DNA of 62,942 nt, taken from NCBI GenBank assembly GCA_005889135.1, contig VBEK01000128.1:1-62942 (forward strand), written 5' to 3'. Within the stretch, counting starts at the first letter, position 1; the number at the start of each line of letters is the position of its first letter. Under the pieces are notes generated by a model that worked only from the letters and a program-made list of their open reading frames with translations, ran no database searches and was not told the origin of the DNA. Both the position numbers and the translations under genes were made by a program. Source of the DNA: Chloroflexota bacterium. Lineage in GTDB: Bacteria > Chloroflexota > Dormibacteria > Dormibacterales > Dormibacteraceae. Positions 10,699 to 19,216 of this stretch are shown in pieces.

Positions 10699-11535
10699 TC
10701 ACGGCGTGACCATCGTCCCGATGCCCGCCTCGGTGAACAGCTCGAGCAGAAGCGCGTGCTTGGTCCGGCCGTCGACGATGTGCGCGAGCGGCACTCCGTC
10801 CAGCGCCCGCAGGCACGCCTGAAGCTTGGGGATCATGCCCCCGGTCACCTCGCCCTTCGCGATCCGCGTCCGGGCGTCGTCCCGCGAGAGCACGGGCACG
10901 ACGTCGCCGTCCACGCCCTGCACGCCCGGAACGTCCGTGAGCAGGATCACCTTCGCCGCCCCAAGCGCGACCGCGATCTCGGCGGCGACAGTGTCGGCGT
11001 TGATGTTGTAGGCGTGCCCGTCGTAGCCGAGCCCGATGGAGGCGATGACGGGGATGTAGCCGCGCCCGAGCAGGGCCGTGATCGGCTCCTTGTTCACCTG
11101 CGTGACCCGCCCGACCAATCCCATCTTCGCGTCGAGCGGCTCGGCGATGATCGTCGGCCCGTCCTCGCCGCTCATGCCGACGGCCTGCCCGCCGAGGCGA
11201 TGGATGGTCGCGACCAGGTCGGGCCCGACCTTGCCGGTCAGGACCATCTTCACGACCTCCATCGTCTTGTCGTCCGTGATCCGCAGGCCGTCCTTGAACT
11301 CGGCCTTGAGACCAAGTCGCTCGCTCATCGCCGTGATCTCCGGACCTCCTCCGTGGACGAGCACCGGCTGCATGCCGACGTAGCGGAGGAGGACGACGTC
11401 GAGCAGCGTCTCGTCGCGCGCGCGGTCGATGGCGTTGCCGCCGACCTTGATCACGACGACCTGATTGTGAAAACGCTTGATGTAGGGGAGCGCTTCGACC
11501 AGGACCTTGGCCCGTTCTTCCACAGTGAGTGTCAT
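10699..11535 (-). CDS. argB: Acetylglutamate kinase
   Basis: Phosphorylates N-acetylglutamate in arginine synthesis. It has 278 residues. The amino-acid-kinase landmarks are VVIKVGGNAID near residue 26, VLVHGGGPEITAM near 65, the GLGYDGHAYNINADTVA nucleotide region and MIPKLQACLRAL near the C-terminus. In many bacteria with PII, including cyanobacteria, this enzyme is a PII target; a PII gene lies at 52375-52779, but no interaction can be read from sequence. The ATG at 11535 overlaps the argJ stop as ATGA. Confidence 0.95.
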   Translation of the reverse strand: MTLTVEERAKVLVEALPYIKRFHNQVVVIKVGGNAIDRARDETLLDVVLLRYVGMQPVLVHGGGPEITAMSERLGLKAEFKDGLRITDDKTMEVVKMVLTGKVGPDLVATIHRLGGQAVGMSGEDGPTIIAEPLDAKMGLVGRVTQVNKEPITALLGRGYIPVIASIGLGYDGHAYNINADTVAAEIAVALGAAKVILLTDVPGVQGVDGDVVPVLSRDDARTRIAKGEVTGGMIPKLQACLRALDGVPLAHIVDGRTKHALLLELFTEAGIGTMVTP

Positions 11536-12743
11536 GTCGTGTAGTCGGCGTTGATGCGCACGTACTCCTCCGATAGGTCGCAGCCCCAGGCCTCGGAGCG
11601 CCCTTCGCCCAGGCCGAGGTTGGCCACGATCTCGATTTCCGGTTGCTCGAACGCTCGCCGGACCGCGGCGAGGTCGACATCGACGCCCGCGCCGCGCTCG
11701 AAGACGACGAGCCCGCCGACGGTCAGGTGCAGGCGGTCGAGCGCGAGCTCCGCGCCACTGTAGCCGAGCGCGCACACGACCCGACCCCAGTTGGGGTCGC
11801 CGCCGTGCACCGCCGTCTTGACGAGGCTGGAGGAGGCGACGGCTCGCGCCGCCTCGCGCGCGTCCTGGTCGGACGTGGCGTCGAGCACCCTGACCGTGAT
11901 CAGCTTGGTCGCGCCCTCGCCGTCGCGCGCGATCGCCCGCGCCAGCTCCTGGGCCACCAGCACCAGGCCGGCCTCCAGCTGCTCGGCCTCCACGCTGTCC
12001 GCGCGCACAGGGTCATTGCCGGCGGCGCCGTTGGCGAGGATGAGGAAGCTGTCGTTGGTGGAGCTGTCGCCGTCGACCGTGACCTGGTTGAAGCTCCGGT
12101 CGGCCACGGATCTCACGAGCTTCGTCATCAGCCCGGGCTCGACCGCGGCGTCGGTGGTGATGTAGGCCAACATCGTCGCCATGTTCGGGTGGATCATCCC
12201 CGAGCCCTTGCACATGCCGCCGATGCGGACGGTCCGATCGCCAAGGTCGACCTCCGCCTGGGCAGTCTTCGGCACCGTGTCCGTGGTCATGATCGCCCGC
12301 GCCGCCGCCTCCCCCGACTGCGCGCTCAGGTTGCCGCACGCCTCGGCGATCCCGGGCTTGATCGCGTCCATGGGCAGGTAGCGGCCAATGACGCCGGTGG
12401 AGCTGACGAGGACCTGGTCGGGGTCGAGGTCGAGGCGGTCGGCCGAGAGCTTGGCCATGAGCAGCGCGTCGCGGAAGCCCTGCGCGCCCGTGCACGCGTT
12501 GGCGTTGCCCGAGTTGATCGTGACCGCCTGGACGCGGTTGCGCTGGAGGTGGAGCTGGTCGATGACCACCGTCGCCGACTTGACCTTGTTGGTCGTGAAG
12601 ACCCCGCCGGTGTCGCAGGGGTACGCGGAGTGGACGACGCACAGGTCGTCCCTCTGGTCGCGAGGGATCGCGGACGCGCCGGCGGTGAAGGCCTTGATCC
12701 CGCAAGCCGCCGTCCCCGCCCGAAATCCTCGGGCGAACGTCAC
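11532..12743 (-). CDS. argJ: Bifunctional ornithine acetyltransferase / N-acetylglutamate synthase
   Basis: Transfers acetyl from N-acetylornithine to glutamate, recycling the acetyl group; some members also use acetyl-CoA. It has 403 residues. The self-cleavage site is visible in HPNMATMLAYITTDA, where the Thr of ATML becomes the nucleophile after autoproteolysis. Other marks are NSGNANACTG and the C-terminal EYVRINADYTT. The GTG at 12743 overlaps the argC stop (GTGA). With ArgJ present, the acetyl cycle does not need a separate ArgE. Confidence 0.95.
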   Translation of the reverse strand: MTFARGFRAGTAACGIKAFTAGASAIPRDQRDDLCVVHSAYPCDTGGVFTTNKVKSATVVIDQLHLQRNRVQAVTINSGNANACTGAQGFRDALLMAKLSADRLDLDPDQVLVSSTGVIGRYLPMDAIKPGIAEACGNLSAQSGEAAARAIMTTDTVPKTAQAEVDLGDRTVRIGGMCKGSGMIHPNMATMLAYITTDAAVEPGLMTKLVRSVADRSFNQVTVDGDSSTNDSFLILANGAAGNDPVRADSVEAEQLEAGLVLVAQELARAIARDGEGATKLITVRVLDATSDQDAREAARAVASSSLVKTAVHGGDPNWGRVVCALGYSGAELALDRLHLTVGGLVVFERGAGVDVDLAAVRRAFEQPEIEIVANLGLGEGRSEAWGCDLSEEYVRINADYTT

Positions 12744-13744
12744 GGCCACTGGACCGGTCCCGTCAACGCCTCGGTGCGGTCGAAGCCGAACGCGATGTTG
12801 AAGCACTCCACACCCTGGCCGGACGCTCCCTTCACCAGGTTGTCAATGGCCGCCGTGACGACCGCCTTATTGCCCTGGGACGCAACGTTGACAAGGCACA
12901 GGTTGGAGTGCGCGGCCAGCTTCGTGGCCGGCGTGCGCTCGACGACTTTCGTGAACGGCTGGCCGGCGTAGAACTCGCGGTAGGCGGAGTCGAGCTCCGC
13001 GAGTGAGCCCTGCAGGTCGAAGTAGCAGGTGGCGAGGATGCCGCGCGTCATGGGGACGAGGTGAGGCACGAAGGTGACTCGCGGGGCGGAGCCCACTCCT
13101 GCGAGCTCCTGCAGGACCTCCGGGAGGTGGCGGTGCCCTCCGATCGCGTAGGCGCCCAGCGACTCGTTCACCTCGCCGAAGTGCACGCCCAGCCCCACCG
13201 AGCGCCCGGCCCCGCTGACGCCCGATTTGGCGTCGACCACGACGTCCGCGCCGGCGAGGCCCGCGGACACGGCTGGAGCCAGGGCGAGGATGGCCGCCGT
13301 CGAGTAGCAACCGGGAACGGCGATCAGGTGCGCGTCTTTGATCTCGGCCTCGTGCAGCTCGGGCAGACCGAACACGGCCTTCGCCAGCAGGTCGGGCGCG
13401 GGGTGCTCCTGGCGGTACCAGAGCGGGTACTGAGCGGCGTCGCGCAGCCGGAAGTCGGCGCTCATGTCGATCACCCGCGCGCCGTCCTTAAGCCATGCCC
13501 TCGCGGCGCCGGCGCCGACGTTGTGCGGCAGGCAGCTGAAAACGGCGTCGAGCCCATCAGGCAGCTCGGTGGCGAACTGCCCCTTCAGCTCGAGGAGCGG
13601 AAAGACCTCGGAGTACGGCTTACCCTCGAGCGAGCGGGAGGTCAGCCCACAAAGCTCCACACCGGGGTGGCGTGCGAGAAGGTGCACAGCGGTCATCCCC
13701 GCGTAGCCGTTCGCGCCAGCGACGCCGACTTTCGCCTTCTTCAT
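12740..13744 (-). CDS. argC: N-acetyl-gamma-glutamyl-phosphate reductase
   Basis: NADPH-dependent reduction of N-acetylglutamyl phosphate to the semialdehyde. It has 334 residues. The Rossmann motif [12 protein letters not shown] is at the N-terminus and the active-site cysteine lies in [11 protein letters not shown]. It is the first arg gene. Its ATG at 13744 follows hisI by 41 bp, and this gap holds a -10 box TATACT (minus strand) overlapped by a candidate ArgR operator. The transcript then has a leader of only a few bases. Confidence 0.95.
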   Translation of the reverse strand: MKKAKVGVAGANGYAGMTAVHLLARHPGVELCGLTSRSLEGKPYSEVFPLLELKGQFATELPDGLDAVFSCLPHNVGAGAARAWLKDGARVIDMSADFRLRDAAQYPLWYRQEHPAPDLLAKAVFGLPELHEAEIKDAHLIAVPGCYSTAAILALAPAVSAGLAGADVVVDAKSGVSGAGRSVGLGVHFGEVNESLGAYAIGGHRHLPEVLQELAGVGSAPRVTFVPHLVPMTRGILATCYFDLQGSLAELDSAYREFYAGQPFTKVVERTPATKLAAHSNLCLVNVASQGNKAVVTAAIDNLVKGASGQGVECFNIAFGFDRTEALTGPVQWP

Positions 13745-13754
13745 CTGGAACGCA

Positions 13755-13784
13755 TGAGTATACAGTCATTTGCATAAACATCCA
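13755..13784. promoter_or_regulatory. Candidate ArgR operator (ARG box) over the argC promoter
   Basis: TGAGTATACAGTCA (13755-13768) is a near-palindrome that fits the E. coli ARG-box core TGAAT-N4-ATTCA except for one base in each arm. A weaker second box, TGCATAAACATCCA, is at 13771-13784. On the minus strand the first box contains TATACT, a good -10 hexamer 12 bases before the argC ATG, so bound ArgR would block RNA polymerase directly. The region is strikingly AT-rich for this genome. Core-to-core spacing is 16 bp rather than the 21 bp of E. coli tandem boxes, so the second box is doubtful. Confidence 0.6.
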
Positions 13785-13785
13785 C

Positions 13786-14088
13786 TTAGTCGGGCGAGTT
13801 GAAAAAGCAGGACCGGGCCCCCGTGTGGCAAGCAGGCCCGGCGGGGTGAACCTTGAGCAGCACGCTGTCGAGGTCGCAGTCGAGGCGAGCATCGACAACC
13901 TCCATCGTGTTGCCAGAGGTCGCGCCCTTCTCCCACAGCCCGCGGTCCCGGGAGTGGAACCAGGCCCTGCCTGTCTCGCGGGTCTTGCGCCACGCCTCCT
14001 CGTCCATGTACGCCAGCATCAGCACCTCGTCGGTGTCGGCGTCCTGCACCACCGCGGGCACCAAGCCCTTCGCAAAGTCGGGATTCAC
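13786..14088 (-). CDS. hisI: Phosphoribosyl-AMP cyclohydrolase
   Basis: Opens the adenine ring of phosphoribosyl-AMP in histidine synthesis. At 100 residues it is a stand-alone HisI without a fused HisE pyrophosphohydrolase domain. Zinc/magnesium-site motifs are [20 protein letters not shown] and [10 protein letters not shown]. The GTG at 14088 overlaps the hisF stop (GTGA). It is the last his gene; the argC promoter region starts at its stop codon. A hisE must lie elsewhere. Confidence 0.94.
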   Translation of the reverse strand: MNPDFAKGLVPAVVQDADTDEVLMLAYMDEEAWRKTRETGRAWFHSRDRGLWEKGATSGNTMEVVDARLDCDLDSVLLKVHPAGPACHTGARSCFFNSPD

Positions 14089-14846
14089 CGCCTCACCTCC
14101 AGGCCCATGCCGGCCAGCTCCTCTTTGACGCCGCCGATCGACAGCTCGCCGAAGTGGAAGACCGAGGCCGCGAGCGCCGCCTCCGCCCCGCCGGTGGTCA
14201 GGGCCTCGAACATGTGCCGGGAAGAGCCAGCCCCGCCCGATGCGACAACAGGCAGCCGCACACCATCGGCGACGGCCCGCGTCAGCTCGATGTCGTATCC
14301 CTCGTGCGTGCCGTCGAAGTCCATCGACGTGAGCAGGATCTCCCCCGCTCCCAGCTCCTCGCCGCGCGCCGCCCACTCGACCGCGTCGAGCCCTCTGGCC
14401 CGGCGCCCGCCGTGGCTGAACACCTCCCAGCCCCCGCGGTCCCGCCGCCGGCGCGCGTCGACCGCGAGGACGACGCACTGCGAGCCGAAGACCTCCGCGC
14501 AGCGCGTGATCAACGACGGGTCGTCGAGCGCCGCGGTGTTCAGCGCGACCTTGTCCGCGCCGTGCGTCAAGAGCTCGCCCATGTCCTCGACGCTGCGCAC
14601 GCCGCCGCCGACGGTGAGGGGGATGAAAACCTGGTCGGCGGTGCGCTCCACGGCCCCGAGCAGGATCTTGCGCGCGTCCGAGGAGGCCGTGATGTCGAGG
14701 AAGACGATCTCGTCCGCGCCCTCGCGGTCGTAAATCGCCGCGAGCTCGGCCGGGTCGCCCGCGTCGCGCAGCTCCTGGAAGCGGACGCCCTTGACGACGC
14801 GACCGGCGTCGACGTCGAGGCACGGGATGACGCGCTTGGCAGGCAT
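14085..14846 (-). CDS. hisF: Imidazole glycerol phosphate synthase, cyclase subunit
   Basis: TIM-barrel cyclase that uses ammonia from HisH to close the imidazole ring. It has 253 residues. The catalytic Asp lies in [16 protein letters not shown], and the second acidic residue in VVLAVDARR. The ATG at 14846 shares a base with the hisH stop (TGATG). In many genomes hisA sits between hisH and hisF; here they abut directly. Confidence 0.95.
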   Translation of the reverse strand: MPAKRVIPCLDVDAGRVVKGVRFQELRDAGDPAELAAIYDREGADEIVFLDITASSDARKILLGAVERTADQVFIPLTVGGGVRSVEDMGELLTHGADKVALNTAALDDPSLITRCAEVFGSQCVVLAVDARRRRDRGGWEVFSHGGRRARGLDAVEWAARGEELGAGEILLTSMDFDGTHEGYDIELTRAVADGVRLPVVASGGAGSSRHMFEALTTGGAEAALAASVFHFGELSIGGVKEELAGMGLEVRR

Positions 14847-15439
14847 CAGCTGGACATGGCGACGAAGTTCGCGTAGATGCGAAGTCCGTCGGCGCCGCTC
14901 TTCTCGGGGTGAAACTGCGTGCCCATCACGCTGCCGTTCGCGACGGCGGCCGCCGGCGAGTGCTCGGAGCAGCCGATCGCCTGCGCCGACGCCTGAGGGG
15001 TGTACGAGTGGACGAAGTAGAAGTAGGACTTGTCGGCGATCCCGTCCCACAGCTTCGATGGCGCCGTCTGCGAGGTCCGGCACCAGCCGATGACTGGAAG
15101 GCGCGCGCTACCGCTCACCTCGACGACGCGCCCGGGCAGGAGGCCGAGGCCCTGATGCCGGCCGCGCTCGGTCGACTCCTCGAAAAGCAGCTGATAGCCT
15201 AGGCACACGCCGAGCACGGGTTTGCCGCGTCGGGCGAGCTCGACGATGCGGCGTCCGAGCCCGCGCTCCTCGAGCCTGGCCAGCGCGGGCGCGAAGGCGC
15301 CGACCCCAGGAAGCACGATCCCCGCGGCGGCGTCGAGCTCGTCCGGGTGCGCGACAAGGCGTGGCGTCGCCCCGACCTCCGTCAGCGCCCGCTCGACCGA
15401 GTGGATGTTGCCGACGCCGTAGTCGACGATCGCGATCAT
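14846..15439 (-). CDS. hisH: Imidazole glycerol phosphate synthase, glutamine amidotransferase subunit
   Basis: Class I glutamine amidotransferase supplying ammonia to HisF; 197 residues. The nucleophile Cys is in [14 protein letters not shown], and the His/Glu of the triad are in [10 protein letters not shown]. The N-terminal [19 protein letters not shown] is typical. ATG at 15439 overlaps the hisB stop as ATGA. It forms a heterodimer with the adjacent HisF. Confidence 0.95.
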   Translation of the reverse strand: MIAIVDYGVGNIHSVERALTEVGATPRLVAHPDELDAAAGIVLPGVGAFAPALARLEERGLGRRIVELARRGKPVLGVCLGYQLLFEESTERGRHQGLGLLPGRVVEVSGSARLPVIGWCRTSQTAPSKLWDGIADKSYFYFVHSYTPQASAQAIGCSEHSPAAAVANGSVMGTQFHPEKSGADGLRIYANFVAMSS

Positions 15440-16023
15440 CCCAGCAGACCTTTCGAGGACGGCACGTCGCGCGTCCCTGTGGGGGCCATCGCGCCGCGCA
15501 GCGCCAGACCCAGCGCCTTGAACGTCGCCTCGACGATGTGGTGCCGGTTCCGGCCCCGGATCACGTCCACGTGGATGGTCGCTCCCAGATGGATGGAGAG
15601 GGCGCGCCAGAACTCTTCCAGCACCTCGGACTCGAGCGTGCCGATCCGGCCGCGCACGGTCGCGTTGTAGGAGAGGAACGGGCGCTGGCCGAGGTCGATG
15701 ACGACGCGCGCCAGCGACTCGTCGAGCGGCGCGTACGCAGAGGCGAACCGAGCGATGCCGGCGCGGTCGCCGAGTGCCTGGGACAGCGCCTGCCCGACGA
15801 CGATGCCGGCGTCCTCGACGAGGTGGTGAGGGTCGACGTGCACGTCACCCGCGCCGCGAAGCGTCAGGGCGAGCCCGCCGTAGCGCGCCACCTGCTCGAG
15901 CATGTGGTCGAGGAACGGCAGCCCCGTCGAGACCTGGACGCGGCCACCTCCGTCGAGCGTGACGGTGGCCGCGAGCCGCGTCTCCTTGCTCTTGCGGGTG
16001 ACCTGAGCCTTCCGCTTACTCAA
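15436..16023 (-). CDS. hisB: Imidazoleglycerol-phosphate dehydratase
   Basis: Mn-dependent dehydration of imidazole glycerol phosphate. It has 195 residues, the monofunctional length, with no fused phosphatase. Metal-binding His/Glu motifs are LPFLDHMLEQVARYG, DPHHLVEDAGI and RNRHHIVEATFKALG. The TTG at 16023 overlaps the hisD stop (TAA at 16016-16018) by eight bases and begins the family N-terminus SKRKAQVTRKSKET. A histidinol-phosphatase is not in this cluster. Confidence 0.93.
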   Translation of the reverse strand: MSKRKAQVTRKSKETRLAATVTLDGGGRVQVSTGLPFLDHMLEQVARYGGLALTLRGAGDVHVDPHHLVEDAGIVVGQALSQALGDRAGIARFASAYAPLDESLARVVIDLGQRPFLSYNATVRGRIGTLESEVLEEFWRALSIHLGATIHVDVIRGRNRHHIVEATFKALGLALRGAMAPTGTRDVPSSKGLLG

Positions 16024-17272
16024 GTCGTACGTCCACCGCGTGGGCGTGAGCGCCAAGACCCTCGAGGGCGGCGAGACGGACGGTCGCGTCCCGCAGATGC
16101 CGCAGGTCGCCGCGGCTGAGGTTGAGGACGCTCGTCCGCTTGAGGAACGTGTGCACGCCCAGTGGTGACGCGTAGCGCGCGGCTCCACCCGTCGGCAGGG
16201 TGTGGTTTGGCCCCGCCGTGTAGTCGCCCAAAGGCACCGTGGCGTATGGCCCGACGAAGATCGCCCCCGCGTTGCGGACACGTGTGGACAGCGACTCGGC
16301 GTCCGCCGCCACGATCAGCAGGTGCTCGGGCGCGAAGTCGTCGACGACGCGCAGCGCCTCGTCCATGTCGGACACGAGGATGACGCAGCAGTTGGCCTGG
16401 CGAATGATCTGGGCGCGCTCCAGGTCGCGCAGCAGGTCCTCCAGCTCTTCGACCGCGCGCGCCGCCAGCCGGTCCGAGTCGGTGACGAGCACGCCCCACG
16501 CCATCGGGTCGTGCTCCAGCTGGGCGGCCAGGTCGGCGGCGACGAAGTCCGGGCGGGCACCGCCGTCGGCGAGGACCACAACCTCGGTCGGCCCCGCGAT
16601 CCCATCCACGCCCACCGCCCCGAACACCTCGCGCTTGGCGAGGGTGACGTAGATGTTCCCCGGCCCGGCGACCACGTCGACCCGCGGGATCGTCTCGGTT
16701 CCGTAGGCGAGCGCCGCTATCGCCTGCGCGCCCCCGACCCGGTAGATGGCGTCGACGCCGGCGATACGGGCCGCGGCCAGGATGGCGGGCGGGATGGTGC
16801 CGTCGGCGCGCGGAGGCGTCGCCAGGACGACGCGTTCCACCCCCGCCACGCGTGCCGGGATCGCGGCCATCAGCACCGTCGACGGGTAGGCGGCGCGGCC
16901 GCCGGGCGCGTAGAGGCCCGCGCTGCCGACAGGACGCGTCAGGAGGCGCAGGCTTCCTCCTTCCGACTGCATGGGACGCTGGTGCTCGTGGAACTCCCGG
17001 ATGCGGCCGGCGGCGAACTCCAGCGCATCACGGTCGGCCGCGTCGATCCTCTCCGACTCCCTCTCGAGAGCGACCTCGAACGACTCCCCCGCGGCCGGAG
17101 CCCAGCCTTCGAAGCGCCTTCCGAGGTCATGCAGCGCCGCGTCGCCTTCGGTCCGCACGCGCTCGCAGATCTCGGCCACCGCGGCGCGCTCGGCCGCAAA
17201 CCTCGACAGGTCGAACCTCGCGCGCGAAAGCAGCGACTCCCGCCAGGACGCGGCGTCGAACTGCTTAACCAC
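16016..17272 (-). CDS. hisD: Histidinol dehydrogenase
   Basis: Zn-dependent, two-step NAD oxidation of histidinol to histidine, the final pathway step. It has 418 residues. Seen are VGSAGLYAPGGRAAYPS, the VAGPGNIYVTLAKR and GVDGIAGPTEVVVLAD nucleotide/metal region, DFAPEHLLI and NHTLPTGGAARYASPL. The GTG at 17272 overlaps the end of hisG by eight bases, indicating coupling. Confidence 0.95.
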   Translation of the reverse strand: MVKQFDAASWRESLLSRARFDLSRFAAERAAVAEICERVRTEGDAALHDLGRRFEGWAPAAGESFEVALERESERIDAADRDALEFAAGRIREFHEHQRPMQSEGGSLRLLTRPVGSAGLYAPGGRAAYPSTVLMAAIPARVAGVERVVLATPPRADGTIPPAILAAARIAGVDAIYRVGGAQAIAALAYGTETIPRVDVVAGPGNIYVTLAKREVFGAVGVDGIAGPTEVVVLADGGARPDFVAADLAAQLEHDPMAWGVLVTDSDRLAARAVEELEDLLRDLERAQIIRQANCCVILVSDMDEALRVVDDFAPEHLLIVAADAESLSTRVRNAGAIFVGPYATVPLGDYTAGPNHTLPTGGAARYASPLGVHTFLKRTSVLNLSRGDLRHLRDATVRLAALEGLGAHAHAVDVRLE

Positions 17273-17897
17273 CGGCGGCCTCCCGGAGCCTCGACACCAC
17301 CGCCTGCACCGGCCCGGTCCGCGTCTTCAGGCTCGCCTGGTTGGCGATCAGGCGCGCGGTCGAAGCGCCGAGGACGCCGGCGATGCGCAGACCGTTCTCC
17401 CGCAGCGTGCGACCGGTCGCGGTCAGATCGACGATTCCGTCGACGAGGCCGACCTGCGGCGCCAGCTCGACCGAGCCGTGCAGCTGCACGACCTCGACCG
17501 CCTGACCGCGGGCCTCGAACCACGCGGTCGTGGTTTTCGGGTACTTGGTCGCGATGCGGAGGAGGGGCGGCCAGGTCTCGGGGCCGTTGAAGAGCGAACC
17601 GTCCGGAACGGCCAGCACCAGCCGACACGCGCCGAAGCAGAGGTCGGCCAGCTCGTAGTGCGAGCCGGGCGACTCCCACAGGATGTCCTTGCCGGCGATG
17701 CCGAGGTCGGCGGCGCCGTGGTCGACGTAGGCGGGCACGTCCGCCGGGCGGACCAGGATCGCGCGCAGGTCAGAGCGCTCGACGAGAAGCTGGCGTCCGA
17801 GCTCCTCGGCGCTCACGGTCATCAGACCAGACCTGGACAGAAGCTCGAGCGCGCCGCCCATCAGCGCTCCCGTGGGCAGGGCGATCGAGACCGTCAT
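17265..17897 (-). CDS. hisG: ATP phosphoribosyltransferase, short catalytic form
   Basis: Commits ATP and PRPP to histidine synthesis. At 210 residues it is the short form, which lacks the C-terminal regulatory domain and needs HisZ. Motifs include SIALPTGALM, DLGIAGKDILWE and the PRPP-binding GIVDLTATGRTLRENGLRI. The ATG at 17897 overlaps the hisZ stop (ATGA), so catalytic and regulatory subunits are translationally coupled, as expected for a fixed-ratio HisG/HisZ complex. Confidence 0.95.
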   Translation of the reverse strand: MTVSIALPTGALMGGALELLSRSGLMTVSAEELGRQLLVERSDLRAILVRPADVPAYVDHGAADLGIAGKDILWESPGSHYELADLCFGACRLVLAVPDGSLFNGPETWPPLLRIATKYPKTTTAWFEARGQAVEVVQLHGSVELAPQVGLVDGIVDLTATGRTLRENGLRIAGVLGASTARLIANQASLKTRTGPVQAVVSRLREAAGG

Positions 17898-19216
17898 GCG
17901 GCGCCGCCGGCGAGGCGCGCGGCCACCTGCTCGGGAGGCAACGTCCTGGTGCGCTGCCCATCCGCCGTCCACGCCACCTGCGCGTCGCCCCGGCAGTGGA
18001 CGAGGTTGGCCGCGCCGACAGCCCGCCACCACGTCCGCGCCTGCGCGGGACCCCGAGCCTCCGTATCCACGACCGCCCGCATGCCGAAAAGTCGCAGCGT
18101 CGACCCCAGCCGCAGCGCGGTGTCGAGGCCGGCGCCGGTCCAGGCCACCGCCGCTTCGAGCCGGGGAAGCGCGGGCGGCCGGGTTGCGCGCGTCAGCATC
18201 TCGGAGACCAGGTCGAGCTGGACCACGAATCCCGTCGCGGGCGCCGGCCGGCCGAACCTGGCCAGCAGGCCGTCGTAGCGCCCGCCCTGGGCGACCGGCC
18301 GTCCGAAATCCGGCCCGTAGCCTTCGAAGGTGACGCCGGTGTAGTAGTCGAAGTCGCGGATCGCCCCCAGGTCGAGGATCACCACGTCGCCGATGCCGTG
18401 GGCGCCGAGCAGCTCGCGCACGCGGGCCAGCTCGCTCAGCGCGGCCTCGGAGCGGCGGTTGCGCACCAGCCCGCCCGCGGCCTCGAGGATCTCGGGACCG
18501 CCGCGCAGGGCGGGGAACCGGAGGAGCAGCTCGTGCTCGGCGGACTTGAGCGGCGTGCCTTCGAGCAGGGCCTCGAGGGCGACGAAGTCGCGCGCCGCCA
18601 GGGCCGCGCGCACCGCGCTCTTGGCGTCTTCGGGAAGCCGGACCGCGTCCATGATCCCGTGGAAGAACTCGGCGTGGCCGACGTCGATCTGGTAGCGGCG
18701 AATCCCGGTCGCCTCCAGGCAGCGCGCGGCCAGGGCGATGACCTCGGCGTCGGCGACCGCCCCCGAGGCGCCGACCAGCTCGGCGCCGACCTGGTAGGTC
18801 TCGCGCCGGTGGTGAAAGCGAGCTTCGTCGGTCGAAACCACCGGACCTGCGTAGCAAAGCCGCAGCGGCAGGGGCACGCCGCGGAGCTTGCCGGCGACAA
18901 GGCGGGCCACCGGCACGGTGCGCTCGCCGACGAGGGCGACGATGTCCCCGCGCGCGTCCGTGAACTTGAACAGACGGCGTCGCTGGTCGACGCCAAGGCC
19001 GAGGTCGAGCACGTCCATGTTCTCGACCAGCGGCGTGATGACGTGACGGTAGCCCCATCGCCGCATCTCGCCGAGAAGCGATTCCTGCGCCTCGCGGAGG
19101 ACCTCGGCCTCGTTCGGGAGCAGGTCGCGAAATCCTGGGACGCCTCCGAGCTGGGGAGGCCTCTTACCGGCCTCGGTGAAGAAACCTCCGGGCCGCGGCC
19201 TGCTGACCTGCGTCAG
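17894..19216 (-). CDS. hisZ: ATP phosphoribosyltransferase regulatory subunit, apparent CUG start
   Basis: A HisRS-like paralogue without tRNA-charging function that activates short HisG and gives histidine feedback. Class II motifs include VVSTDEARFHHRRETYQVG and YDGLLARFG. The first ATG in frame is at 19066, but the frame upstream still encodes family sequence (GVPGFRDLLPNEAEVLREAQ, then ESLLGE). No ATG, GTG or TTG occurs between that and the upstream stop. CTG at 19216-19214 overlaps the TPR gene's TGA as CTGA, with GAGG ten bases before. From there the protein is about 440 residues. The identity is strong; the start is an inference. Confidence 0.88.
   Translation of the reverse strand: MTQVSRPRPGGFFTEAGKRPPQLGGVPGFRDLLPNEAEVLREAQESLLGEMRRWGYRHVITPLVENMDVLDLGLGVDQRRRLFKFTDARGDIVALVGERTVPVARLVAGKLRGVPLPLRLCYAGPVVSTDEARFHHRRETYQVGAELVGASGAVADAEVIALAARCLEATGIRRYQIDVGHAEFFHGIMDAVRLPEDAKSAVRAALAARDFVALEALLEGTPLKSAEHELLLRFPALRGGPEILEAAGGLVRNRRSEAALSELARVRELLGAHGIGDVVILDLGAIRDFDYYTGVTFEGYGPDFGRPVAQGGRYDGLLARFGRPAPATGFVVQLDLVSEMLTRATRPPALPRLEAAVAWTGAGLDTALRLGSTLRLFGMRAVVDTEARGPAQARTWWRAVGAANLVHCRGDAQVAWTADGQRTRTLPPEQVAARLAGGAA

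Noticed and set aside
13771-13784. Second ARG box as an equal partner of the first
   Set aside because: Each arm has a mismatch and the core-to-core spacing (16 bp) is not the usual tandem spacing; kept only as a weak possibility.
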